From Nocardia mexicana NBRC 108244 (GTDB lineage Bacteria; Actinomycetota; Actinomycetes; Mycobacteriales; Mycobacteriaceae), in the NCBI RefSeq assembly GCF_001613165.1, contig NZ_BDBV01000087.1, forward strand, positions 1 to 64,000: a DNA stretch of 64,000 nt, in the 5' to 3' direction. Below, piece after piece: positions 33,152-41,465 of this stretch. Positions within the stretch are counted from its first letter, which is position 1. The number at the start of each line of letters is the position of its first letter. A program made the position numbers and the translations under genes. The notes beneath the pieces are model-generated. The model was not told where the DNA came from. It was given only the letters and a program-made list of their open reading frames with translations, and did not search any database.

Positions 33152-34569
33152 ACGAGGGCGGCAGCACCAATCAGGGGGCGCTGTGGGGCGGGCGGTTCGC
33201 GTCCGGACCGGCCGCGGCGATGGCGGCACTGAGCAAGTCGACCCACTTCGACTGGGTGTTGGCGCCGTACGACATTCGCGCGTCCAAGGCGCATGCGCGG
33301 GTGCTGCACAAGGCCGGGCTGCTGTCCGAGGGTGATCTCGCGGCGATGCTGGAGGGGCTGGACCGCCTTGCCGCGGACGTGGATTCGGGCGCGTTCGCCC
33401 CGGCCGAGTCCGATGAGGACGTGCACGGCGCGCTGGAGCGCGGGCTGATCGAGCGGGTCGGCACCGAGCTCGGCGGGCGGCTGCGGGCGGGGCGGTCCCG
33501 CAACGACCAGGTGGCGACCCTGTTCCGGATGTGGCTGCGGGATGCGGTGCGCCGCATCGCCTCCGGGCTGCTCGACGTGGTGGACGCCCTGGTGGCGCAG
33601 GCCGCCGCGCATCCGGAGGCCGTGATGCCCGGCAAGACCCACCTGCAGGCCGCGCAGCCGGTGCTGCTGGCCCATCAGCTGCTCGCCCACGCGCATCCGC
33701 TGTTGCGCGACGTCGACCGGCTGCGCGATTTCGACAAGCGGGCCGCCGTATCCCCGTACGGCTCCGGCGCTCTCGCGGGCTCGTCGCTGGGCCTGGATCC
33801 CGAGGCCATCGCCGCCGATCTGGATTTCGATGCGGCCGCGTCCAATTCGATCGACGCCACCTCCGCGCGTGACTTCGCCGCGGAGGCGGCCTTCGTGCTC
33901 GCCATGATCGGGGTGGACCTGTCGCGCATGGCCGAAGAGGTGATCATCTGGAGCACACCGGAATTCGGCTATATCACCCTCGCCGACGCCTGGTCCACCG
34001 GGTCGTCGATCATGCCGCAGAAGAAGAACCCGGACGTGTCCGAGCTGACCCGCGGCAAGGCGGGCCGGCTGATCGGCAACCTCACCGGCCTGCTCGCCAC
34101 GCTGAAGGCGCAGCCGCTGGCCTACAACCGGGACCTGCAGGAGGACAAGGAACCGCTGTTCGACTCGGTGGCGCAGCTGGAGTTGCTGCTGCCCGCCATC
34201 GCCGGTCTGGTGTCCACGCTGACCTTCCATACCGACCGGATGGCCGAACTCGCGCCCGCCGGTTACACATTGGCCACCGACATCGCCGAATGGCTGGTCC
34301 GCCAGGGTGTTCCGTTCCGTGTCGCCCATGAGGCCGCGGGCGGTTGCGTCCGTACCGCCGAATCCCGTGGCGTGGGCCTCGACGAACTCACCGACGAGGA
34401 ATTCGCCGCCGTCGACCCGGCCCTCACCGCGGGCGTCCGCGAGGTGCTCACGGTCCAGGGCTCCATCGCCTCCCGCAACGCCCGCGGCGGCACCGCGGGC
34501 GAACAGGTCGCCAAGCAACTCGACGAGGTCCGGTCGGCCGCGACCACCGCCCGCACCTGGCTGAGCTGA
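33148..34569 (+). CDS. argH: Argininosuccinate lyase
   Basis: A 473-residue fumarase-superfamily lyase giving arginine and fumarate. The signature loop is GSSIMPQKKNPDVSELTRGK; RAGRSRNDQVATLFRMW and GKTHLQAAQPV carry further active-site residues. AGGAGACGAC precedes ATG 33148. It ends the arginine genes and is followed by a nested palindrome. Confidence 0.97.
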   Translation: MNEGGSTNQGALWGGRFASGPAAAMAALSKSTHFDWVLAPYDIRASKAHARVLHKAGLLSEGDLAAMLEGLDRLAADVDSGAFAPAESDEDVHGALERGLIERVGTELGGRLRAGRSRNDQVATLFRMWLRDAVRRIASGLLDVVDALVAQAAAHPEAVMPGKTHLQAAQPVLLAHQLLAHAHPLLRDVDRLRDFDKRAAVSPYGSGALAGSSLGLDPEAIAADLDFDAAASNSIDATSARDFAAEAAFVLAMIGVDLSRMAEEVIIWSTPEFGYITLADAWSTGSSIMPQKKNPDVSELTRGKAGRLIGNLTGLLATLKAQPLAYNRDLQEDKEPLFDSVAQLELLLPAIAGLVSTLTFHTDRMAELAPAGYTLATDIAEWLVRQGVPFRVAHEAAGGCVRTAESRGVGLDELTDEEFAAVDPALTAGVREVLTVQGSIASRNARGGTAGEQVAKQLDEVRSAATTARTWLS

Positions 34570-34596
34570 AACCCGGGACGCGAACCCCGGATTCAC

Positions 34597-34664
34597 GCAC
34601 CCCCCATTCGTTCCCGCACCCGCTACAGCGCTTGTAGGGGGTGCGGGAGTGCGCGCGGGGTGCG
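34597..34664. repeat. Nested palindrome after argH (second copy of the pheT-end element)
   Basis: Inner arms TCCCGCACCCGCTACA (34612-34627) and 34633-34648 pair with one mismatch. Outer arms CGCACCCC (34597-34604) and GGGGTGCG (34657-34664) enclose them. Layout and sequence (GTTCCCGCACCC, AGGGGGTGCGGGA) match the element at 513-590. It probably also terminates argH. Confidence 0.7.
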
Positions 34665-34767
34665 GCGATGTCGTCACCCGTGCGTGGCGTGGAACGAGGC
34701 CGGATAGGCGGGGTTCGGGATGTGCGTGATCTTCGCAATTCTCGTACAGGGGGCGAGGGTGAGCGTT

Positions 34768-34807
34768 AACATCGGCGGGCGGACCGGACGTCCGTTCAGT
34801 CGATGTT
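34768..34807. promoter_or_regulatory. Dyad upstream of the CUT2 sugar importer
   Basis: AACATCG (34768-34774) and CGATGTT (34801-34807) are inverted copies around a GC-rich centre that itself holds CGGAC/GTCCG. It ends 6 bp before the first possible start of the importer ATPase. It could be an operator or a leader hairpin controlling the operon. Confidence 0.5.
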
Positions 34808-34813
34808 GCCGGG

Positions 34814-35584
34814 GTGATGATCATGCCTTCCGTCGTGTTGGAAGCCGAGGGGTTGGTCAAACGCTACGGCGGCGTCGCCGCGTTGCGCGGCACCGGATTC
34901 CAGGTGCACGCCGGTGCGGTCACCGCGCTCATCGGCGATAACGGCGCGGGTAAATCGACACTGGTGAAATGCCTTTCGGGCGCCGAGGAGCCGGACGAGG
35001 GCCGGATCCTGCTCGACGGCGAGCCGGTGCGGATGGCCTCACCCACGGCCGCTCGCCGGCTCGGCGTCGAGACCGTCTACCAGGATCTGGCGGTCGCACC
35101 GGATCTGGATCCCGCCGCCAACCTGTTCCTCGGCCGGGAGCTGTTCCGGCGCGGCCTGGCGGGGCGGCTGGGCATGCTCGACCGCAAAACGATGAAATCC
35201 GAAGCCGCCGAGCACTTCCGGCGGCTGGGCGTCACCCTGCCCCGCGCGGACGTGCCGATCGGCGCGCTGTCGGGCGGGCAGCGCCAGACCGTGGCGGTGG
35301 CCCGGTCGGTGATGTGGGCGAGCAGGGTCGTGTTCATGGACGAGCCGACCGCGGCGCTCGGCGTGGTACAGCGCGAGCGGGTCCTCGATGTCATCCGGCG
35401 CGTCCGCGACCAGGGCGTCGCCGTGGTGCTGATCAGCCACAACATGCCGGAGGTGCTGGCGGTGGCCGACCGCATCGAGGTGCTCCGCCTGGGAAAGCGG
35501 GTGGCGCGCTTCGGCTCCGACGCCACCCTCGAGCAGTTGGTGGGCGCGATGACCGGCGCCTTGACCCACGAGGACGCGGTATGA
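34814..35584 (+). CDS. Sugar ABC transporter ATP-binding protein (CUT2, single-domain)
   Basis: About 256 residues with one complete ABC domain: Walker A GDNGAGKST, signature LSGGQRQTVAVAR, Walker B VVFMDEPTA, switch His in LISHNMPEV. Most CUT2 importers have a fused double ATPase; single-domain forms occur in the fructose (FrcA-like) branch. Starts at 34814, 34817 and 34823 are all possible; no strong ribosome-binding site decides. Its stop overlaps the permease ATG. Confidence 0.9.
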   Translation: MMIMPSVVLEAEGLVKRYGGVAALRGTGFQVHAGAVTALIGDNGAGKSTLVKCLSGAEEPDEGRILLDGEPVRMASPTAARRLGVETVYQDLAVAPDLDPAANLFLGRELFRRGLAGRLGMLDRKTMKSEAAEHFRRLGVTLPRADVPIGALSGGQRQTVAVARSVMWASRVVFMDEPTAALGVVQRERVLDVIRRVRDQGVAVVLISHNMPEVLAVADRIEVLRLGKRVARFGSDATLEQLVGAMTGALTHEDAV

Positions 35585-36861
35585 GCGGACGTGGCGAGGA
35601 TCCAGGGGAGACCGCTCACGACACCCGCGGTGCGAGCGGCCGTGCCGCCGCTCGATCGGCGGACACCGCGGGCGGCGCTTCGCCCGGGAACGCAGGTGCT
35701 TCCGGTGACGCCATCACGCGGAGCAGCAAGGACTCCGGTGTGACCGGCAGCGATTCCGCCGGGGGCGGAGAGGATTCCGGCAAACAGCCGGGCGAGACTG
35801 CCGGTCCCATGACGGACGCGACCGGAGACTCGGCCGCCGCCGACAGCGTGGCCCTTCCCGAAAGATCAGCGTGGCAGCGGCTTGCCGGGGCCAGCACGCT
35901 GTGGATCGGGCTGGTGCTGGTCGTGCTCTACGCGGCGTTCAGTGTGCTGCGGCCGGACGCGTTTCCGACCCGGTTCACGCTGCAGACGCTGCTCATCGAG
36001 ACCGCCGTGCTGCTGGTGCTGTCGATCGGGATGACCTTCGTGATCATCACTGCGGGCATCGACCTGTCGGTCGGCATGGTGCTGATCTTCGCGGGTGTGA
36101 TCGGCGCGAAGACGATGGAATGGCTCAGCCCGGGGGAGGACGCCACCCACGCCGGGTGGGGGATCGTCGCGATCGGATTCGTGGGTTCGCTTGCGGGCGG
36201 GGCGCTCTGGGGCCTGGTGAACGGATTCCTGGTGGCCAAGGCCAGGATTCCACCGCTCATCGTCACCCTGGGCTCGTTCGGTGCGGCCCTGGGCGCGGCT
36301 CAGTTGATCACCGGCGGCGTCGACACCCGGACCGTCCCCGAAAAACTGCGCAACTCACTGGGTTTCGGCACCGTGCTGGGCGGAGTCCCGATCCTGGTGC
36401 TGGTCGCCGCGGCGGTGACCGTCGTGGGCGCGTGGCTGCTGCATACGACCCGGTTCGGGCGCTACACCTACGCCATCGGCTCCAACGCCGAGGCCGCCCG
36501 GCGGGCGGGTATCGGCGTCACCCGGCACCTGATCCTGGTGTACCTGATGGCCGGAACCCTCGCGGGGCTGGCCGGTTTCATGAATCTCGCCTACTTCGGC
36601 ACCACCACCATCGCCGGGCACACCACCGACAATCTCGACGCCATCGCGGGCGTCGTGATCGGCGGCACCAGCCTGTTCGGCGGGGCGGGTTCGGTGCTGG
36701 GCACCGTGATCGGGGTCTTCATCCCGTCGGTGCTGCGCAAGGGCTTCGTCATCGCGGGGGTGCCGGTGTTCTGGCAGCCGGTCGCGGTGAGTGTGGTGCT
36801 CGTGGCCGCGGTGTGGTTCGACCAGATTCGGCGGCGTTCGCGTCAGGACCGGAGGCGGTAG
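35581..36861 (+). CDS. Sugar ABC transporter permease (CUT2, FrcC/RbsC-like) with long disordered N-terminus
   Basis: About 426 residues. Residues 1-95 are Gly/Ser/Asp-rich and likely disordered. After that come about 8-10 membrane helices of the RbsC type, with ITAGIDLSVGMVLIFAGVIGA, the family landmark, and GAGSVLGTVIGVFIPSVLRKG near the end. The cytoplasmic extension is unusual for the family. The start overlaps the ATPase stop (ATGA). Confidence 0.9.
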   Translation: MSGRGEDPGETAHDTRGASGRAAARSADTAGGASPGNAGASGDAITRSSKDSGVTGSDSAGGGEDSGKQPGETAGPMTDATGDSAAADSVALPERSAWQRLAGASTLWIGLVLVVLYAAFSVLRPDAFPTRFTLQTLLIETAVLLVLSIGMTFVIITAGIDLSVGMVLIFAGVIGAKTMEWLSPGEDATHAGWGIVAIGFVGSLAGGALWGLVNGFLVAKARIPPLIVTLGSFGAALGAAQLITGGVDTRTVPEKLRNSLGFGTVLGGVPILVLVAAAVTVVGAWLLHTTRFGRYTYAIGSNAEAARRAGIGVTRHLILVYLMAGTLAGLAGFMNLAYFGTTTIAGHTTDNLDAIAGVVIGGTSLFGGAGSVLGTVIGVFIPSVLRKGFVIAGVPVFWQPVAVSVVLVAAVWFDQIRRRSRQDRRR

Positions 36862-36956
36862 CTTGCGTAACCACGGAGGTCCAGCGAGCGCCGCAATCAG
36901 ATAGAGCCGGTCACGAGACCGGAAGTAGCACAACCTATCTCGGAGGTGAGGCGGAG

Positions 36957-37931
36957 ATGAGGACCGGACGACGGACCGCCGCGGCAATCGGCGCCGCGGT
37001 GGCGGCCGCGGGCATGCTGGCCGGATGCGGTGGGCAGGTGGGGGATTCGGGCAGTGCCGACGCGCAGAAGCTGGTGCTGATTCCCGGTGTCGCCAACGAA
37101 CCCTTCTACATCTCGATGCAGTGCGGCGCGGAGGAGGAGGCGAAGAAGCTCGGGTTCGAGCTGGACACCCAGGCGCCCACGGAGTTCGACGCGACGGAGC
37201 AGACCCCGATCGTGACCGGAGTGATCGCGAACAAGCCGGGCGCCGTGCTGATCGCGCCGACGCACGCCACGGCGATGGCCAGCCCGATCAAGCGGGCCAA
37301 GGACTCCGGCATCAAGGTGATCGAGGTCGATACTGCCCTCGACGACACCTCGGTGGCGCTGTCGTCGGTCTCCTCCGACAACCGCAAGGGTGGTCAGCTC
37401 GCCGCCCAGACGCTGTCGAAACTGGTGGGCGGCAAGGGATCCGTGCTCGTCATCAACACCAAGGCGGGCACCTCGACCACCGACCTGCGCGCCCAGGGTT
37501 TCGAGGAGGAGCTGAAGAACCAGGCCGGGCTGACGTCGCTGGGCGTGCAGTACAACAACAACGACGCAGCCCAGGCCGCATCGATCGTGACCGCCACGCT
37601 GGCCGCGCATCCGGACCTGGTGGGCATCTTCGCCACCAACCTGAGCTCGGCGGAGGGCGCCGCCACGGGGCTGCGCAATGCCGGGAAACTCGATCAGGTG
37701 AAGCTGGTCGGCTTCGACGCCAGCCCGAAACAGGTCGAGGACCTGAAGGCGGGAACCGTGCAGGCGCTGATCGCCCAGGACCCCGCCGCCATCGGCGCCA
37801 AGGGTGTCGCCCAGGCCGCCGCAGCGATCGAGAACAAGCCGGTCACCCGCAATATCCAGACCGACATGATCGCCATCACCCAGGCCGATATGGACGCCAA
37901 CGCCAAGTACCTCTACAAGAGCAAGTGCTGA
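36957..37931 (+). CDS. Sugar ABC transporter substrate-binding lipoprotein (CUT2)
   Basis: About 324 residues: signal peptide with lipobox GMLAGCGG, then a periplasmic-binding-protein type 1 fold (LVLIPGVANEPFYISMQCGAEEEAKKLG..., GSVLVINTKAGTSTTDLRAQGFEEEL, DLVGIFATN). It captures a monosaccharide for the two preceding genes; fructose- or ribose-like ligands are common in this branch. GGAGGTGAGGCGGAG precedes ATG 36957. The 95-bp gap after the permease holds a CCGGTC...GACCGG hairpin that could tune expression. Confidence 0.9.
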   Translation: MRTGRRTAAAIGAAVAAAGMLAGCGGQVGDSGSADAQKLVLIPGVANEPFYISMQCGAEEEAKKLGFELDTQAPTEFDATEQTPIVTGVIANKPGAVLIAPTHATAMASPIKRAKDSGIKVIEVDTALDDTSVALSSVSSDNRKGGQLAAQTLSKLVGGKGSVLVINTKAGTSTTDLRAQGFEEELKNQAGLTSLGVQYNNNDAAQAASIVTATLAAHPDLVGIFATNLSSAEGAATGLRNAGKLDQVKLVGFDASPKQVEDLKAGTVQALIAQDPAAIGAKGVAQAAAAIENKPVTRNIQTDMIAITQADMDANAKYLYKSKC

Positions 37932-37938
37932 CCGGCGC

Positions 37939-38514
37939 TCACGCCGCGCCCCAGAGGTTGCGGATCAGCGTCCAGACCTGGTCCTGATCGGGAACCCGCC
38001 CGTCCCTGAGTTGCTGTGCGCCCCAGGCATCTCCGGCCCGCAGGACGGCGGCGGTGGCGGCGACGAGGAGATCGCGGTCGCACACGGTGGTGACGATCCC
38101 GATCGCGGCGCCGTTGTCGACGAAGTCGGCGATCCAGGACATGAACGCGCCCTGTTCGCGCAGCAGGAACGCCGGGTCGATGAGCGCGAGATCGGCGGGA
38201 TGCTCCGCGATGTGGGCGCTCAGGCGGGCCTCGACGGTCTTGATGGCGCGCCAGAATTCCGGGGCGCTCTCGGTGTGCTCCCACGTGCCCAGCACCGCGG
38301 CGAGGCGTTCGGCGACGTCGTCGAGGACGGCGTAGAGCAGATCCTCGCGTCCGTCGAAGTAGTTGTACGCCGAGGACTTCGAGATGCCCGCGGCCGCGAT
38401 GATCTGGTTGTAGGAGGCGTGGTCGACGCCGTCCCGGGCGAACGCCTGCAGCGCCACGTCCAGGATGCGGCGCTGTTCCTCTGCAGGTAAACGAGTGAAT
38501 CGGGGTAGCGGCAC
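37939..38514 (-). CDS. TetR family regulator of the ABC exporter
   Basis: 191 residues. HTH: LPAEEQRRILDVALQAFARDGVDHASYNQIIAAAGISKSSAYNYF. The C-terminal domain matches the branch found beside antibiotic ABC exporters. It is divergent from the exporter ATPase at 38598 and probably represses it through the dyad at 38557-38573. Confidence 0.92.
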   Translation of the reverse strand: MPLPRFTRLPAEEQRRILDVALQAFARDGVDHASYNQIIAAAGISKSSAYNYFDGREDLLYAVLDDVAERLAAVLGTWEHTESAPEFWRAIKTVEARLSAHIAEHPADLALIDPAFLLREQGAFMSWIADFVDNGAAIGIVTTVCDRDLLVAATAAVLRAGDAWGAQQLRDGRVPDQDQVWTLIRNLWGAA

Positions 38515-38556
38515 ACCCCGATGCTAGCAGTACGCACCGGACTCTGGACCGAAAGC

Positions 38557-38573
38557 GTGTACCATCGGTACAC
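38557..38573. promoter_or_regulatory. TetR operator of the ABC exporter
   Basis: GTGTACC-ATC-GGTACAC is a perfect 7-bp-arm dyad between the divergent TetR and exporter genes, 25 bp before the ATPase start. Its size and place fit a TetR site overlapping both promoters. Confidence 0.78.
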
Positions 38574-38597
38574 ACCAATAGTTCATGGAGGTGACCG

Positions 38598-39518
38598 GTG
38601 ATCGGTGACGGATCTACCGCGGTGATCGAAACCGCGGCCCTGCGCAAGCGGTTCGGTGATTTCACCGCGCTCGACGGGCTGGACCTGCGGGTCGAGCGGG
38701 GTGAGGTGCACGGGTTCCTCGGCCCCAACGGAGCGGGCAAATCGACGACGATCCGGATCCTGCTGGGGCTGGTCCGCGCCACCGGCGGGCAGGCGTGGCT
38801 CCTGGGCGGCGACCCGTGGCGCGACGCCGTGGAGCTGCACCACCGGCTCGCCTACGTGCCCGGCGACGTCTCGCTGTGGCCGGGATTGACCGGCGGCGAA
38901 TGCCTCGATGTGCTGGCGACCGCGCACGGACCCGTCGACACCCGGCGGCGGGCCGAGTTGATCGAACGCTTCGAGCTGGATCCGGGGAAGAAGAGCCAGG
39001 ACTACTCCAAGGGCAACCGGCAGAAGGTCGCGCTGGTCGCGGCGTTCGCGAGCGAGAGCGAACTGCTGATCCTCGACGAGCCGACCTCGGGCCTGGATCC
39101 GTTGATGGAGCAGGTGTTTCAGCAGACGCTGCGGGAACGCCAGGAGCAGGGCTGCACGGTGTTGCTGTCGAGCCACATCCTCGCGGAGGTGGAGGCGCTC
39201 GCGGACAGGGTGAGCATCATCCGTCAGGGCCGCACGGTCTCGACCGGGACGCTGGCGGAGCTGCGCCGCCACACCACGACCCACATCCATGCCGTCACCG
39301 CCGCCGAACCGTGCGGGCTCGAGACCGCGACCGGTGTCACGGCGGTGGCGATGCACCCGGACGGCGACCGGTGGGCGGTGTCGTTCGGTGTCGACGCCGG
39401 TCACGTCGGCGACGCGATCGCCGCGCTGCATGCGGCCGGGGTCGAGTCGGTCACCGCGAATCCGCCGAGCCTCGACGAGCTGTTCCTGCGCAACTACGAG
39501 ACCGCGGAGGTGCGGTGA
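38598..39518 (+). CDS. ABC exporter ATP-binding protein (drug-efflux type)
   Basis: 306 residues. Walker A GPNGAGKST, signature-region YSKGNRQKVALVAAFA (K-G-N-R-Q instead of LSGGQ), Walker B LLILDEPTSGLDP, and switch His in LSSHILAEV. The degenerate signature YSKGNRQK is typical of the tetronasin/polyketide exporter ATPases. GTG 38598 has GGAGGTGACCG before it. It is coupled to the permease by a one-base overlap (TGATG). Confidence 0.92.
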   Translation: MIGDGSTAVIETAALRKRFGDFTALDGLDLRVERGEVHGFLGPNGAGKSTTIRILLGLVRATGGQAWLLGGDPWRDAVELHHRLAYVPGDVSLWPGLTGGECLDVLATAHGPVDTRRRAELIERFELDPGKKSQDYSKGNRQKVALVAAFASESELLILDEPTSGLDPLMEQVFQQTLRERQEQGCTVLLSSHILAEVEALADRVSIIRQGRTVSTGTLAELRRHTTTHIHAVTAAEPCGLETATGVTAVAMHPDGDRWAVSFGVDAGHVGDAIAALHAAGVESVTANPPSLDELFLRNYETAEVR

Positions 39519-41152
39519 TGGGCGGCTACTCCGCGATGCTGTCGATCCTGTGGCGGGGCAACCGGCGCCAGATCCTGGGCTGGGTGCTGGGTTTGGCGGG
39601 CGTCTTCGCCGCGACGGCATGGTCGATGAACGACCTCTACCCGACCCAGGCCGATATCGCGGCGTACGCGCAGGCCACGGAATCCGGCAGCGCATTGTTC
39701 GCGATCAATGGAAAACCGTTCGGCCTCGACACCATCGGCGGCCTGATCAGTTACGAGTTCGGTTTCGTGAGCGCGCTGGCGTTCCCGCTGCTGGGGGTCC
39801 ATCTGGTGCTGCGGATGACTCGCGGCGAGGAACAGTCGGGGCGGATGGAACTGCTGCGCGCGGGGTCGATCGGACGGACCGCGACGGTCGGCGCCGCGCT
39901 GACACTGACCGCCGCCGGGGTCGCGGTGATCGGATCGGCAATGAGCGCAACCCTTTTCGCGCTGGACGTCGGATGGCCGGGCGCGGTGGCGTACCCCGCC
40001 GCGATGGCACTGCTCGGGTTCGGGTTCGCCGCGCTCGCCGCCGCCGTCGCGCAGGTGGTCGCGACCGCGCGCGCCGGGACCGCCGCCTGCCTGGCGGTCC
40101 TGGTGGTGGCGTTCCTCGCGCGCGGGGTCGGCGATGTGCGCGACAACGCGCTGGTGTGGCTGTCGCCGATCGGCTGGGCCGAACAGACCCGCGCGTTCGC
40201 CGGGGCCCGCTGGTGGCCGCTGCTGCTCGCGGTCGGGTTCGCTGCCGCGATGGCCGTGCTGGCGGGATGGTTCGCCGAGCGCCGCGACCTCGGACAGGGA
40301 CTGTTCGCTTCACGCCGGGGCCCGTCGTCCGCCGCGGCGAACCTGTTGCGCCCGATGGGTTTCGCGATCCGCGGGCACCGCGGCCCCGTGCTGGCCTGGA
40401 GCATCATCGGCGCGCTGGTCGGGATCGCCTTCGGGTCGCTCGCCGACGCCATCCGCACCCTGATGGAGGACAACGAGGCGATGCAGGACATCTTCGGCGG
40501 CGGCAGCGCCGACGAGGACGCCTACCTGGCCTTCGTGGTCATCCTGCTCGCGCTGATCAGCGCCGGGTACGCGCTGCAGGGCATCGGCCGCGTCGCGGAG
40601 GAGGAGGCGGGCGACCGGTTGGAGCCGATCCTCGCCGGAACCTGCTCCCGGACGCGGTGGCTCGCGGCGCAGGCGATCACCGTCGCCGCCGGGGCCGCGA
40701 TCGTGACCGCGGTGAGCGGGCTCGCGCTCGGCATCAGCGACGCCGTCGCCATCTCCGATCCGTCCGCGGTTGGCCGAATCACTGTGGCGGCCTTGGCTTA
40801 TCTACCCGCGGTGCTGGTGCTGCTCACCTTCGCGGTGGCGCTGTACGGCCTCCACCCGCCCTACCTCGCGGCGGGCTGGGCCGTGTACATCGCCGTCGCC
40901 GTGATCGCCGTCCTCGCCGACACCCTGCAGCTTCCCGACTGGGTCCGCCACCTCTCACCTCTCGACTGGGTCGGCCGTACCCCCATCGATCCCGTCCGAG
41001 GGTGGGGCCTCGTCGCCGCGCTGCTGCTCGCCGGGGTGTTCGCGATCGCCGGGGGCTACGGGCTCCAGCACCGCGATGTCCCCACTCGGCGGGGGATCGG
41101 GGTACGAGAAGCGCTGGCGCTGAGGAGAAGTCGCGGGGCAGCGCGGGCATGA
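39518..41152 (+). CDS. ABC exporter permease (tetronasin-resistance type)
   Basis: 544 residues with about 12 membrane helices arranged as two similar halves, as in TnrB3-like polyketide antibiotic exporters. FGLDTIGGLISYEFGFVSALAFPLLGVHLVLRMTRGEEQSGRMELLRAG is a recognisable early block, and RVAEEEAGDRLEPILAGTCSRTRWLAAQ is its counterpart in the second half. It exports an unknown hydrophobic compound. It ends next to a direct repeat and a strong hairpin. Confidence 0.9.
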   Translation: MGGYSAMLSILWRGNRRQILGWVLGLAGVFAATAWSMNDLYPTQADIAAYAQATESGSALFAINGKPFGLDTIGGLISYEFGFVSALAFPLLGVHLVLRMTRGEEQSGRMELLRAGSIGRTATVGAALTLTAAGVAVIGSAMSATLFALDVGWPGAVAYPAAMALLGFGFAALAAAVAQVVATARAGTAACLAVLVVAFLARGVGDVRDNALVWLSPIGWAEQTRAFAGARWWPLLLAVGFAAAMAVLAGWFAERRDLGQGLFASRRGPSSAAANLLRPMGFAIRGHRGPVLAWSIIGALVGIAFGSLADAIRTLMEDNEAMQDIFGGGSADEDAYLAFVVILLALISAGYALQGIGRVAEEEAGDRLEPILAGTCSRTRWLAAQAITVAAGAAIVTAVSGLALGISDAVAISDPSAVGRITVAALAYLPAVLVLLTFAVALYGLHPPYLAAGWAVYIAVAVIAVLADTLQLPDWVRHLSPLDWVGRTPIDPVRGWGLVAALLLAGVFAIAGGYGLQHRDVPTRRGIGVREALALRRSRGAARA

Positions 41153-41291
41153 ATCCACACCCGAGTGCTGTGGTCCCGGCGGACCGTGGCAGGTAGAACT
41201 TTGTCACCCGCGCCGGGGTGCTGTGGTCTCGGCGAGATTCTGTGACGTATGCCGGAGCGCCCTGCTGAATCCGCACCCGAGCGCTGCGATG
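41151..41291. repeat. Degenerate direct repeats after the exporter
   Basis: CACCCGAGTGCTGTGGTC (about 41158-41175) recurs as GGGGTGCTGTGGTC (about 41215-41228) and as CACCCGAGCGCTGCGATGTC (about 41274-41293). The flanking GAATCC(A/G) is shared by the first and third copies. They fill the convergent gap up to the hairpin at 41340-41385. No gene is seen here. Confidence 0.5.
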
Positions 41292-41339
41292 TCTGTAGCG
41301 GCGCGGAGGCGGGCGTCGCCGTCCTGAATTCCATTCCGG

Positions 41340-41385
41340 CTGTTGCGGTATCGACGGGCGTTGCTGTCCGTCGATACCGCAACGG
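41340..41385. terminator. Strong bidirectional hairpin
   Basis: GTTGCGGTATCGACGG (41342-41357) and its perfect complement (41368-41383) form a 16-bp stem with a 10-nt loop, extendable by a G-T wobble and a C-G pair. It lies between the exporter (+) and the methyltransferase (-), so it can end both transcripts. The stem is unusually long and AT-balanced for a simple terminator. Confidence 0.7.
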
Positions 41386-41465
41386 CGGCCCTGTACAGAC
41401 ACCGGCTGCCTAGTCCGCCAACTGATCTCGTTCCGGGCCCGCAGCCAGTCCCGCCGCTGGCCGGA

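Noticed and set aside
32044..34860. 938-codon minus-strand frame across the methyltransferase and argH
   Set aside because: Antisense shadow of two clear genes; Arg/Gly/His-rich composition and no domain.
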